In this document: positions 8,280-16,267 of the stretch, piece by piece | Layout: each line of letters opens with the position of its first letter | How positions within the stretch are numbered: position 1 is the stretch's first letter | Source: Streptomyces antibioticus | GTDB lineage: Bacteria > Actinomycetota > Actinomycetes > Streptomycetales > Streptomycetaceae | Direction: 5' to 3' | Length of the DNA: 64,000 bases | Assembly (NCBI RefSeq): GCF_002019855.1 | Contig: NZ_CM007717.1 | Coordinates: forward strand, 2,725,198-2,789,197 | Translations under genes and position numbers: made by a program | Notes under the pieces: model-generated | What the model was told of the DNA's origin: nothing | Seen by the model: the letters and a program-made list of their open reading frames with translations, nothing else | Databases searched by the model: none

Positions 8280-9023
8280 TTACAGACCGGATTCCGACGT
8301 ACGCACCAGGATCCGGCGGCAGTTCTCGCACCGTACGACGGTGTCGCGCGCGGCCTGGCGGATCTCGTTCAGCTCGGTGATCGCCAGCTCCTGGCGGCAG
8401 CCCTGGCAGGTACGGGCGTACAGCTTGGCCGCGCCGATGCCGCCCTGCTGCTCGCGCAGCTTGTCGTAGAGCTTGAGCAGGTCGGCCGGGACGGACCCGG
8501 CGACGACCTCGCGCTCCTTGGTGACGGTGGCGGCCTCGCCGTCGATCTCCTCGAAGGAGGCGTCACGGCGGGCGGTGGCGTCGTCGATCTTGCCCTGGAC
8601 GGCGCCGACCCGCTCGGTCAGCTCGGCGACGCGCTCCTGCGCGGACTCGCGGCGCTCCATGACCTCCAGGACGACGTCCTCCAGGTCGCCCTGGCGCTTG
8701 GCGAGGGAGACGATCTCCTTCTGGAGGTTCTCCAGGTCCTTGGGGGAGGTGACGGCACCGGAGTCCAGGCGCTGCTGGTCGCGGGCGGCACGCTGGCGCA
8801 CCTGGTCCACGTCCTGCTCGGCCTTGGTCTGCTCGCGGGCGGTGTCGCTCTCCTCGGTCTGGGCGGCGACGAGGAGGTCGCGCAGTTGGGTCAGATCCTT
8901 GGTCAGCGCCTCGATCTCGGCGTGCTCGGGCAGCGACCTGCGCCGGTGCGCGAGCTGCTGGAGCCGGACGTCGAGGGCCTGGACGTCGAGGAGTCGGATC
9001 TGGTCGGCAGGCTCGGCGTTCAG
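8280..9023 (-). CDS. C4-type zinc-ribbon coiled-coil protein
   Basis: A 247-residue protein of the Rv2229c type. Residues ~5-180 form a long antiparallel coiled coil (for example IEALTKDLTQLRDLLVAAQTEE). The C-terminus is a zinc ribbon with paired cysteines (ARTCQGCRQEL ... VVRCENCRRIL). I place the start at a CTG (9023): it overlaps the Nif3 stop as CTGA, has GGAG 7 nt upstream, and the conserved protein begins exactly there. No ATG or GTG fits between this point and the homologous N-terminus. The family is often encoded beside Nif3 and RNase H genes; its molecular job is unknown, with a nucleic-acid role likely. Confidence 0.85.
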   Translation of the reverse strand: MNAEPADQIRLLDVQALDVRLQQLAHRRRSLPEHAEIEALTKDLTQLRDLLVAAQTEESDTAREQTKAEQDVDQVRQRAARDQQRLDSGAVTSPKDLENLQKEIVSLAKRQGDLEDVVLEVMERRESAQERVAELTERVGAVQGKIDDATARRDASFEEIDGEAATVTKEREVVAGSVPADLLKLYDKLREQQGGIGAAKLYARTCQGCRQELAITELNEIRQAARDTVVRCENCRRILVRTSESGL

Positions 9024-9901
9024 TTGGGGGCTCCCTGAGCGGTAGTCGTGGCGGTGGCCACGGTGCTTGAGGTGGTGACGGACGCCGCGTGGGCGGTCCA
9101 GGGGTCGGTGACCGTGCGCGAGACGTGGACCCTGAGGCCCCATCCGTTGCGGTCGGAGATCTCGTCGAGCTGGCTGGCGGCCAGCTCGCACCAGGGCCAT
9201 TCGGTGGCCCAGTGCGCCGCGTCGAGCAGCGCGAGAGGACTGTGGGCGCGGGCCTCGGACACCGGGTGGTGCCGCAGGTCCGCGGTGAGGAAGGCGTCGA
9301 CACCGGCCGCGCGGACCCGGTCGAAGAGGCTGTCGCCGGAGCCGCCGCTGACGGCGACGGTCCGTACGAGTGCGTCCGGGTCGCCGGCCACGCGGATGCC
9401 CTGGGCGGTGGCGGGCAGCCGTTCGGCGGCGCGGGCGGCCAGCTCGCGGACGGTGAGCGGATGGTCCAGCTCGCAGATCCGGCCGAGGCCGCGGCGGCCG
9501 TCGGGGTCGCTCGGGTCGGGCACCAGGGGGCCCACGACGCGCAGGTCGAGGGCGCCGGCGAGGGCGTCACTCACGCCCGGGTCGGCGGTGTCGGCGTTGG
9601 TGTGGGCGACGTGGAGCGCGATGTCGTTCTTGATGAGGGTGTGCACCACGCGGCCCTTGAAGGTGGAGGCCGCGACGGTCGTGGTCCCGCGCAGATACAG
9701 CGGGTGGTGGGTGACCAGCAGGTCGGCGCCGAGCCGTACGGCCTCGTCGACGATCTCCTGGACCGGGTCCACGGCGAACAGCACCCGGGTAACGTCCTGG
9801 TCCGGCTCCCCCACGACGGTTCCGACCGCGTCCCATGCCTCGGCCCGCTCGGGGGGCCACAGGTTCTCGAGCGCGGCGATGACTTCAGACAGACGGGGCA
9901 C
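9020..9901 (-). CDS. Nif3-like dinuclear metal centre protein
   Basis: A 293-residue member of the NIF3/YbgI family, which forms toroidal hexamers with a dimetal site and is linked to GTP cyclohydrolase I type 2-like proteins. Metal ligands are visible in LLVTHHPLYLRGTTT and ALHVAHTNADTADPG, and near the C-terminus in LLDAAHWATEWPWCE. The C-terminal ~20 residues are Thr/Ala-rich and unlike the family. It is the first gene of the Nif3, zinc-ribbon, RNase H/phosphatase operon. Its stop overlaps the next start. Confidence 0.9.
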   Translation of the reverse strand: MPRLSEVIAALENLWPPERAEAWDAVGTVVGEPDQDVTRVLFAVDPVQEIVDEAVRLGADLLVTHHPLYLRGTTTVAASTFKGRVVHTLIKNDIALHVAHTNADTADPGVSDALAGALDLRVVGPLVPDPSDPDGRRGLGRICELDHPLTVRELAARAAERLPATAQGIRVAGDPDALVRTVAVSGGSGDSLFDRVRAAGVDAFLTADLRHHPVSEARAHSPLALLDAAHWATEWPWCELAASQLDEISDRNGWGLRVHVSRTVTDPWTAHAASVTTSSTVATATTTAQGAPN

Positions 9902-10100
9902 GGGGAAAGGCTACCTGGCCGCGTATGGGGTCCCCTACAGATGCGGCCCGGCTGGGGCGGTGGGGGCCGGGCGGAGGCACAGGCACGGCGCCGACCTCAG
10001 GCGAATCGCTTCTGCACCACTCGTACGAGCGAAGTGGCCCTGCGCCCGCGCCCTCGCCCCGCCCCCGAAAACTAGCTTCGTCGCCGGAGGTGACCGAACC

Positions 10101-12512
10101 ATGACGACCTGTGCGATCGAACCCACCGCGACGGACGGAGCGGACGGGACGGGGGAGATGCCTGAGATGGCGGCGTCGGAGGCTGCGTTGGGGGCGGGGG
10201 ATGTGGTCGGGGGCCCGGGTGGGGACGAGAACGGCGACCTTGCCCGCGGGGACGAGGGTGACGTCGATGCAGGCGACGCCTGCGGGCCCGGCGGCGACGG
10301 GGAGCTTGCCCTCGGGGGTGGCGATGAGCGTCACGCCTGCGGGGGCGAGGGGGGCGATGCGTGGGGGCGCGGGGGCGACGGGGAACTTGCCTGCAGGGGC
10401 GGCGACGCGCGCCACGTCTGCCGGAGCGGCAGGGTCGATGCATGGGGGCGCGGCAGCGACGGGGAGCTTGCCTGCAGGAACGGCGATGAGCGTCACGCCC
10501 GTGGGGGCGACGGGGCCGATGCATGGGGGCGCGGGAGCGACGGGGAGCTTGGCTGCGAGGGCGGCGACGGGTGCGACGCCCTCGGGGGCGAGAGCGGCGG
10601 AGACGGCACCGGCCGGGCCGACAGTCACGGGGTGGGCATCGGTCCGGTCAGCGCGCTCTGGGCCTACACCCATGGCGCCGACAGCGCCGGGGCGCACCTC
10701 CCCTTGGTTGGCGGCGGCAGGGCCAATGCCCAAGCGGACGACGGCCGCGCGGACGGCGCCGGTCCGGCCGATGCCCACTGGGCCGACGGCGGCCGGGTCC
10801 ACCATCACGTGGGGCACACCGGCGCGGCCGCGCCCCTTCCGGCGGAGGACGTTCACCGGATCAACGTCGGCGAGGGCCGCCTCGGGCAGGTCGGCAGCGG
10901 CGGAATGCGTACTCTCCGGGTCGGCAATGACGGGGGCGACACCAGCGGAGCCGACAGCGCCGGGGCGCACATCCCCTTGGTGGGCGGCGGCAGGGCCGAT
11001 GCCCGAGGGGACGACAGCCGCGCGGACGACGCCGGTCCGGTCGACGCCGGTCCGGTCGACGCGCGCTGGGCCGTCAGCGACAGGGCCCACCACCACGCGG
11101 GCCACACCGGCGAGGCCGTGCCCGGTCCGGCGGACGTCCACCGGCCCGACGCCCGCGAGGGGCACCTCAGGCAGGTCGCCCTCCGTGGAGTGCACACCCT
11201 CTGGCTGGGCAACAGCAGCATCGACGCCCCGGGGGTCGAAAGCCCCACGGCCGACACCCGCGCGGTCGGTACCGGTTCGGGCGACGCCCCCGGTGGGACC
11301 GACGGCGCCGGACCGGACACCCCCTTGGCCGACGGCGACAGGGCCGTCCCCCCGGAGGACGGCAGCCACGCGGACGGCGTCCGGGACGACCGTGTGGACG
11401 CTCGCGTCGCCGACGAGCGCACGCTCCTCCCGCACACCCCCTGCGTGATCACCGCCGACGGCACCTACGCCGCCCGCCTCGCGCGCGCCCCCCGTTCCGA
11501 CGCCTGGTTCCCCGAGCGGTGGACCCTGGACGGGCCCGAGCCGTACGCCGTACCGCTGCCCGTGCATCAGCCCGAGGAGCCGGGGACGGAGGTGCAGCCG
11601 ATGACCGACGGGCGGGTGCTGGTCCGCCGGGTCACGCAGGGGCGGCACGCCTTCTCCCTGCTGTATCCGACCGGCCCCGGCACCGGCGAACTGCCGCTCG
11701 GTGCCGTGGAGTGCCCCGACGACGACACCCGGCTCCGGCTGCTCCCGCCCGCGCCGTGCGGACAGCGGGCCTACGCCCTGGCCGCCGGCCGGTACTCCAC
11801 CGCCGTATGGCTCGTCGCGGGCGGCAGTTTCGGGCCCGAGCACGTGGCCGAGATCCCGGGCCGCTGCTCCGGCGGCGTCTGGCTGGACCGCACCGGCCGG
11901 ATGCTCGCGCTGGACCGTGAGGTGGCCGGCCGCACCAAGTCGCTGGTGGTGGACCTGGAGCGCGGCGGCGAGGTGTCGCCGTTGCTCCAGATCACCGCCG
12001 GCAGCGACGACCGTCTGTTGCTCGCCGACGTGGACAGCGGACTGCTCCTCATCTCCTCCGACGCCCCCTCCCCCGGCACCCCCCGGCTGGGCTGGGGTGT
12101 CCTCGGCAGCACCCTGCCGGTCCGTTTCCCGGAGTCCCTGCGGCTGCCCGGCTGCACGCTCACGCCGTTCGCGATCCAGCCGGGACAGGTCCTGCTCCCG
12201 GAGCTGTGCGCGGTGGCGCTGCGCATCGACGGCCCCTACGGCACCTGGGTCGGAAGCTGGCGCCCCACGGAACGCCGCCTTCACCAACTCGCCGCACCGG
12301 ACGGCTGGTTGGCGGGCTGCGGCCGCTGGACACCGGACGGCGTGCTGCGTCTGCCGTACGCCACCGAGGCGGAACCCTGCGGCGTGGCGCACCTGACCCC
12401 ACCGGTCGCCCAGCCGCCGGACGAGCCACCGGCCGTCACGACCGCCCCGGCCCCCGCGGCCCGCCCCGTCCCCCTGCAACAGGCGCCGCTCGATCGACTT
12501 GTAACGAAGTAG
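10101..12512 (+). CDS. Hypothetical protein: repeat-expanded N-terminus fused to a beta-propeller-like domain
   Basis: An 803-residue protein. Residues ~435-780 form a normal-looking beta-rich domain with strand repeats such as GGVWLDRTGRMLALDREV and DDRLLLADVDSGLLLISSD, suggesting a WD/YVTN-like propeller. The first ~430 residues are low complexity: four 27-residue Gly/Asp/Cys-rich units (62-169), then two ~93-residue units (192-282 and 283-377). The ATG at 10101 has GGAGGTG 8 nt upstream, so the repeats belong to this protein unless an internal start is used; one possibility is near the MTDGRVLV or CVITADG segments. I do not recognise a function. It is divergent from the Nif3 operon. Confidence 0.78.
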   Translation: MTTCAIEPTATDGADGTGEMPEMAASEAALGAGDVVGGPGGDENGDLARGDEGDVDAGDACGPGGDGELALGGGDERHACGGEGGDAWGRGGDGELACRGGDARHVCRSGRVDAWGRGSDGELACRNGDERHARGGDGADAWGRGSDGELGCEGGDGCDALGGESGGDGTGRADSHGVGIGPVSALWAYTHGADSAGAHLPLVGGGRANAQADDGRADGAGPADAHWADGGRVHHHVGHTGAAAPLPAEDVHRINVGEGRLGQVGSGGMRTLRVGNDGGDTSGADSAGAHIPLVGGGRADARGDDSRADDAGPVDAGPVDARWAVSDRAHHHAGHTGEAVPGPADVHRPDAREGHLRQVALRGVHTLWLGNSSIDAPGVESPTADTRAVGTGSGDAPGGTDGAGPDTPLADGDRAVPPEDGSHADGVRDDRVDARVADERTLLPHTPCVITADGTYAARLARAPRSDAWFPERWTLDGPEPYAVPLPVHQPEEPGTEVQPMTDGRVLVRRVTQGRHAFSLLYPTGPGTGELPLGAVECPDDDTRLRLLPPAPCGQRAYALAAGRYSTAVWLVAGGSFGPEHVAEIPGRCSGGVWLDRTGRMLALDREVAGRTKSLVVDLERGGEVSPLLQITAGSDDRLLLADVDSGLLLISSDAPSPGTPRLGWGVLGSTLPVRFPESLRLPGCTLTPFAIQPGQVLLPELCAVALRIDGPYGTWVGSWRPTERRLHQLAAPDGWLAGCGRWTPDGVLRLPYATEAEPCGVAHLTPPVAQPPDEPPAVTTAPAPAARPVPLQQAPLDRLVTK
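10284..10607 (+). repeat. 81-bp tandem repeat, four copies, in coding sequence
   Basis: Encodes four units of 27 residues patterned GRGxDGELACRxGDERHxxGGDGxDAW, at residues 62-88, 89-115, 116-142 and 143-169. Copies diverge at several positions but keep frame and length. Codon third positions are more relaxed (GAT, CTT, GCA, GGT) than in the C-terminal domain of the same gene. Confidence 0.85.
10674..11231 (+). repeat. Second large in-frame repeat, two copies of ~273-285 bp
   Basis: Copies at 10674-10946 and 10947-11231 both start with a GADSAGAH(L/I)PLVGGGRA segment, contain an HHHxGHTG motif, and end with MRTLRVGN or VHTLWLGN. The second copy contains a five-residue internal duplication (GPVDA twice). 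Confidence 0.82.
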
Positions 12513-12552
12513 CTGCGGTTGGCGTGGCCGCCTGGATTCGCCCCGTGGTGCC

Positions 12553-12570
12553 CCGGATAAAATCTTCCGG
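12553..12570. promoter_or_regulatory. Inverted repeat in an AT-rich upstream region
   Basis: CCGGA (12553-12557) and TCCGG (12566-12570) flank TAAAATCT in a short AT-rich patch. It precedes a small reading frame at 12608 and could be part of its promoter or operator. GATAAAAT here resembles a -10 region. Confidence 0.35.
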
Positions 12571-12607
12571 CGAAATAAAGATCATGTTGACGGGGTGAAC
12601 TCAACCG

Positions 12608-12772
12608 ATGAGCGACGCAAGCATCACGCAGCCGCCGTCCGCCGACTCCCAGGAGACGGCAGGGCACGGCCGACACCGGGGCCCGGTCTCGTCGTCCCAC
12701 GACGGCGAGTCGGCGGCTCCTCGCGGCCGGCACCGTAAGCCGGCCGAGGAAACGGCCGAAGCGGCTGCCTGA
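12608..12772 (+). CDS. Possible small basic/acidic hypothetical protein (54 aa)
   Basis: A short frame opening with MSDASITQPP and containing two GRHR motifs (HGRHRGPV and RGRHRKPAEE). It ends just before a strong terminator hairpin and follows an AT-rich promoter-like patch, which argues for a real transcript. The ribosome-binding site is weak. I recognise no domain; the composition predicts a disordered protein. Confidence 0.45.
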   Translation: MSDASITQPPSADSQETAGHGRHRGPVSSSHDGESAAPRGRHRKPAEETAEAAA

Positions 12773-12780
12773 CAGTACGC

Positions 12781-12823
12781 CGAAGGGGCTCCGCCCGTCC
12801 ACAGGACGGACGGAGCCCCTTCG
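12781..12823. terminator. Intrinsic terminator hairpin, probably bidirectional
   Basis: A 20-bp stem (12781-12800 with 12804-12823, one mismatch) around a 3-nt loop. It lies between the small plus-strand gene and the convergent SDR gene, so it can serve both. Confidence 0.8.
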
Positions 12824-12863
12824 CACATCCAAAACGCATATGCGGACCGGGGCGTACCCGCGG

Positions 12864-13892
12864 TCACCCCACCCCCCGCCGCAACCCCAGCACCTCCGCC
12901 GCCGCGAACGTCTCCCCGTCCGGCCGTTCCGCGAAGTGCGCGCCCAGCGTCGCGTCCAGCTCCTCGAAGCCGAAGACGTCCCCCTTGCAGTCGAACTGGG
13001 CCCGCACCCGCGGCCGTTCGACGACGGCGACCATCCCGCCGTGCACCACGAGCACCTGCCCGTTGATCCGCGCGGCGGCCGGTGACGCCAAGTAGCCGAC
13101 GAGCGGGGCGACATGCTCGGGGGCGAGCGGGTCGAGCCCCTCGGCGGGCGGTCCGACCCCGGCGAAGACGTCCTCCGTCATCCGGGTCCGGGCGCGCGGA
13201 CAGATCGCGTTGACGGTGACGCCGTACCGGGCGAGCGCGAGCGCCGTGGAGGTGGTCAGGCCGACGATCCCCCCTTTGGCGGCGGCGTAGTTGGGCTGTC
13301 CGGCCGACCCCGCGAGGAACGCCTCCGAGGACGTGTTCACGATCCGCCCGTACACCGGCCCGCCCGCCGCCTTGGACCGCTCCCGCCAGTGCGCGGCGGC
13401 GAACCGGGTGAGATTGAAATGGCCCTTGAGATGAACCCGGATCACCGCGTCCCACTCCTCCTCCGCCATGGAGAAGACCATCCGGTCGCGCAGGATGCCC
13501 GCGTTGTTGACGACGACGTCCAGCGTCCCGAACGTGTCGATCGCCAGGCCGACCAGCTCACGGGCCTCGCGGAAGTCGGACACGTCCCCGCTGTGGACGA
13601 GCGCGGTGCCGCCGGCGGCCCGGATCTCCTCGGCGACCGTCTCGGCGGGCCCGGCGGACGACTCGCCGGAGCCGTCACGGCCGGGCCGCCCGTAGTCGTT
13701 GACGACGACGGCCGCGCCCAGCCGGGCCAGTTCCAGCGCCTCCGCCCGGCCGAGGCCGCGCCCGGCCCCGGTGACGACGGCACAACGCCCCGCGAGCGGC
13801 GCCTCGTTCAGCCTTTTGTGCGGTCTCTCGGTCGGTTCCTCGGTCGGTCTCTCGGTCGATCCCTCGGTCGGTTCCTCGGACGGGAGTGCCAT
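12864..13892 (-). CDS. SDR-family dehydrogenase, 17beta-HSD type 4/Rv3502c-like
   Basis: A 342-residue short-chain dehydrogenase. The NAD(P)-binding motif is VVTGAGRGLGRAEALELA, then VVVNDYGRPG, VVNNAGILRD, catalytic Ser in VNTSSEAF and YAAAKGG. The wording VVVNDYG and the length match the dehydrogenase half of peroxisomal multifunctional enzyme 2 and Rv3502c, which oxidise beta-hydroxyacyl-CoA or steroid alcohols. Residues ~3-24 are a PTE-repeat from a 12-bp DNA repeat and are not part of the fold. It is the last gene of a MaoC, ADH, SDR operon, 15 nt after ADH. The role in sterol or lipid side-chain oxidation is inferred from the operon and its upstream KstR-type site. Confidence 0.88.
   Translation of the reverse strand: MALPSEEPTEGSTERPTEEPTERPHKRLNEAPLAGRCAVVTGAGRGLGRAEALELARLGAAVVVNDYGRPGRDGSGESSAGPAETVAEEIRAAGGTALVHSGDVSDFREARELVGLAIDTFGTLDVVVNNAGILRDRMVFSMAEEEWDAVIRVHLKGHFNLTRFAAAHWRERSKAAGGPVYGRIVNTSSEAFLAGSAGQPNYAAAKGGIVGLTTSTALALARYGVTVNAICPRARTRMTEDVFAGVGPPAEGLDPLAPEHVAPLVGYLASPAAARINGQVLVVHGGMVAVVERPRVRAQFDCKGDVFGFEELDATLGAHFAERPDGETFAAAEVLGLRRGVG
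13824..13883. repeat. 12-bp tandem repeat, five copies, in the SDR N-terminus
   Basis: Five units of the form TYYCTCGGWCGR encode a GluPro/ArgProThr-rich stretch ahead of the dehydrogenase fold. Multiple-of-three length keeps frame. Confidence 0.85.
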
Positions 13893-13907
13893 ACGGTCCG
13901 CCGCCCC

Positions 13908-14984
13908 TCAGATCTCGATGCAGGTCCGCAGCGCGGTCCCGGTGCGCATCTGGTCCAGCGCCTCGTTGATCTCGGCGAGCGGCACCCGGTGCGTGATCAG
14001 GCCCTCCAGATCGATCCGGCCCGCCCGCCACAGGGCGATGGTCCGCTCGTAGGAACGCAGGACGTCACCGCCGCCGTACATCGAGGGCAGGATCCGCTTC
14101 TCGTCGAAGAACAGCTCGAACATGTTGAGTTGGAGGTGATCGTCCATGGCGCCCGCGCCGACGACGACCAGGGTGCCGCCGCGCCGAGTGGTGTCGTAGG
14201 CGGTGCGGGCGGTGGCGGAGCGGCCGACGACCTCGAAGACGTAGTCGAAGCCCTCGCCACCGGTGATCTGCTGCTTGGCGTCGGGCAGTTGGTCGGGCGA
14301 GACGGCCCGCGTGGCGCCGAAGCCGAGCGCGGCCTCGCGGCGGGAGGCGACCGGGTCGACGGCGACGATCTCGGCGGCGCCCTTGAGCCGCGCGCCCTGG
14401 ATCGCGGAGATACCGACCCCGCCGCAGCCGATGACGGCGACCGACGAACCCGCTTCCACGTCGGCGGTGTTGAGCGCGGCGCCGAGGCCGGTCGTCACCC
14501 CGCAGCCGATCAGCGCGGCGATGTCGAAGGGCACGTCGTCGGGGATCGGGACGGCGCAGCCCGCGTCGACCACGACCTCCTCGGCGAAGGTGCCGGTCCC
14601 GGCGAAGCCGAACACATCGCCGCCGGGGCGGCGGAAGTTGGGGGTGCCCGCGTTCATGAACCCGGCCAGGCACAGTTCGGTCTGGCCGCGCCGGCAGGCG
14701 GGACACGCGCCGCAGGCGGGCAGCCAGCAGACGACGACCCGGTCGCCCGGCTTCACCCGGGTGACACCCTCGCCGACCTCCAGGATCTCGCCGGCGCCCT
14801 CGTGGCCCGGCACGAAGGGCGCGGGCTGCGGCAGCACGCCGCCCATCGCCGACAGGTCCGAGTGACACAGGCCGGTGGCCCGGATCCGGACCCTGACCCG
14901 GCCCGGACCGAAGCCGACCGCCTCGACGTCGTCGAGGACCTCCAGTTTGTCCTGGCCGATCTCGTGCAGTACGGCTGCGCGCAT
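13908..14984 (-). CDS. Zinc-dependent alcohol dehydrogenase (MDR family)
   Basis: A 358-residue medium-chain dehydrogenase. Catalytic zinc ligands lie in ATGLCHSDLSAMGG and VPGHEGAGEI. The structural zinc site is CGACPACRRGQTELC. The Rossmann motif is VAVIGCGGVGISAIQGA followed by IVAVDPVASR, suggesting NAD. The class resembles mycobacterial AdhD/AdhE1-type enzymes that oxidise long-chain or steroid side-chain alcohols with NAD or mycothiol. It sits between the MaoC hydratase and the SDR on one strand; the cluster likely performs successive oxidation steps on one CoA-linked or alcohol substrate. The specific substrate is not readable. Confidence 0.9.
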   Translation of the reverse strand: MRAAVLHEIGQDKLEVLDDVEAVGFGPGRVRVRIRATGLCHSDLSAMGGVLPQPAPFVPGHEGAGEILEVGEGVTRVKPGDRVVVCWLPACGACPACRRGQTELCLAGFMNAGTPNFRRPGGDVFGFAGTGTFAEEVVVDAGCAVPIPDDVPFDIAALIGCGVTTGLGAALNTADVEAGSSVAVIGCGGVGISAIQGARLKGAAEIVAVDPVASRREAALGFGATRAVSPDQLPDAKQQITGGEGFDYVFEVVGRSATARTAYDTTRRGGTLVVVGAGAMDDHLQLNMFELFFDEKRILPSMYGGGDVLRSYERTIALWRAGRIDLEGLITHRVPLAEINEALDQMRTGTALRTCIEI

Positions 14985-15073
14985 GGTGCGGCTCCCCTCG
15001 GGTCATTCAGGGCTCAGGCGGGTCGTCTGGGATTCAGGCAGGTCATCCGGGGATCAGGCAGGTCATCCAAGGT

Positions 15074-15931
15074 TCAGGAGTGTGCGACGACCGTGTCGGC
15101 GAGGACGGGCGCGTCGTCGCGCTCGACCGCGCCCACGGCGACCCGCACCTCGCCCTCCCCCCGCCACAGCCGGATGCGCAGGGTCTCGCCGGGGAACACG
15201 ACCCCGGCGAAGCGGGTGGCGTACGACCGCACCCGGGTGACGTCCCCGTCGAGCAGCGTGTCCACGACCGCCTTGAGGGTGATCCCGTAGGTGCACAGGC
15301 CGTGCAGGATGGGCCGGTCGAACCCGGCGAGCTTGGCGAACTCGGGGTCGGCGTGCAGCGGGTTGTAGTCGCCGGAGAGGCGGTAGAGGAGGGCCTGGTC
15401 CTCGCGGACCGCGCGTTCGACGACCTTGTCGGGCGCGCCGACGGGCGGTTCGAGACGGGCGGACGGCCCCCGGTCGCCGCCCCAGCCGCCTTCTCCTCGT
15501 ACGAAGATCTGGGCGTCGTTGGTCCACAGCGGCCCGTCCGCGTCGGCGACCTCGGTGCGCATGACGAGCACGGCCGCCTTGCCCTTGTCGTACACAGCGG
15601 CGATCCGGCCGGTGGCGGTCGCGCGGCCGCGCACCGGCAGCGGACGGTGGATCTCCAGCCGCTGTCCGCCGTGCAGGACCCGGGCGAGATCGACGTCGAC
15701 GCCGGGCATGGACAGTCCGCTGATCACTCCGGGCGAGCCGGAACCGGCCACGGTGGCGAAGCTGGGCAGGACGTGCAGCCGGGACTCCAGCGTGTAGCGC
15801 AGTTCGTCGGGGTCGGTGGCGGGGACGCCCGCGCCGATGCCGAGGTGGTAGAGCTGGACGTCCTTGTGGTCCCAGGAGATCTCGCCGGTCCGGGGTTCGG
15901 CGGCGAGCGCCTTGGCTGCGTCGATGGGCAT
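15074..15931 (-). CDS. MaoC-family 2-enoyl-CoA hydratase (Hsd4B/Rv3538-like)
   Basis: A 285-residue double hot-dog hydratase. The N-terminal half opens with MPID and an ISWDHKDVQLYHLGIGAG segment, close in wording to Mycobacterium Rv3538. The C-terminal half carries the hydratase-2 signature YRLSGDYNPLHADPEFAKLAGF followed by PILHGLCTYG, with the Asp/His catalytic pair. The reaction is hydration of trans-2-enoyl-CoA; in mycobacteria the homologue acts in cholesterol side-chain beta-oxidation. It is the first gene of the operon with ADH and SDR. A KstR-type operator lies ~100 nt upstream. Its ribosome-binding site is in ACCGTCAGGAG before the ATG. Confidence 0.93.
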   Translation of the reverse strand: MPIDAAKALAAEPRTGEISWDHKDVQLYHLGIGAGVPATDPDELRYTLESRLHVLPSFATVAGSGSPGVISGLSMPGVDVDLARVLHGGQRLEIHRPLPVRGRATATGRIAAVYDKGKAAVLVMRTEVADADGPLWTNDAQIFVRGEGGWGGDRGPSARLEPPVGAPDKVVERAVREDQALLYRLSGDYNPLHADPEFAKLAGFDRPILHGLCTYGITLKAVVDTLLDGDVTRVRSYATRFAGVVFPGETLRIRLWRGEGEVRVAVGAVERDDAPVLADTVVAHS

Positions 15932-16267
15932 GGGGCTCCTGACGGTGGCGGTACAGGGTGTGAGACCTCGATACGGCCGTCCGCACCGTCGGCCGCACCG
16001 AGGTCGTCACGGGGCCGCGGAACCCGCTCGGTTCTAGAACGCGTTCCAGTGCGGCGATCCTCTGTATAGCCGAGGCCCCCGGAGTTGTGAAGGCTCCTGA
16101 CGGCATGTCAGATACGGCCGGACGCGGGCCGGTGTCGACGGCGCGATCCACCCATGACATTTGTCCCGGCGGACCGATGACATGCGGCCCTGCCGGTGGG
16201 CGGCCGGGGAACGTAGCGTCGAAGAGGTAGGAGCCAGTGGGAGGACCGAACGGACGGGGGAAGGCAC
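15932..16267. other. 336-bp divergent intergenic region with promoter elements
   Basis: Separates the MaoC operon (leftward) from the histidine kinase (rightward). It holds a KstR-type site at 16035-16048. No open frame here shows coding character. The kinase ribosome-binding site (GGGGGAAGG) is at the right end. Confidence 0.6.
16035..16048. promoter_or_regulatory. KstR-type operator upstream of the MaoC operon
   Basis: TAGAACGCGTTCCA fits the TNNAACNNGTTNNA pattern bound by mycobacterial KstR with no mismatch, and its flanks (CTAG...CCAG) extend the palindrome. It is ~104 nt upstream of the MaoC start, a position compatible with repression. A KstR-like regulator is encoded at 31492-32172. 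Confidence 0.7.

Noticed and set aside
10284..10607. CRISPR-like array
   Set aside because: Units are contiguous 81-bp coding repeats with no unique spacers and no cas genes nearby.
9885..12479. Very long minus-strand open frame (about 860 codons) opposite the repeat-rich gene
   Set aside because: Its pattern mirrors the plus-strand repeats, it spans the end of the Nif3 promoter region, and has no ribosome-binding site; the plus-strand gene has a good start and an ordered C-terminal domain.
13113..15290. Long plus-strand open frame across SDR, ADH and MaoC genes
   Set aside because: Arg/Gly/Asp-rich translation with no motif; it crosses three well-supported minus-strand genes and is caused by high GC.
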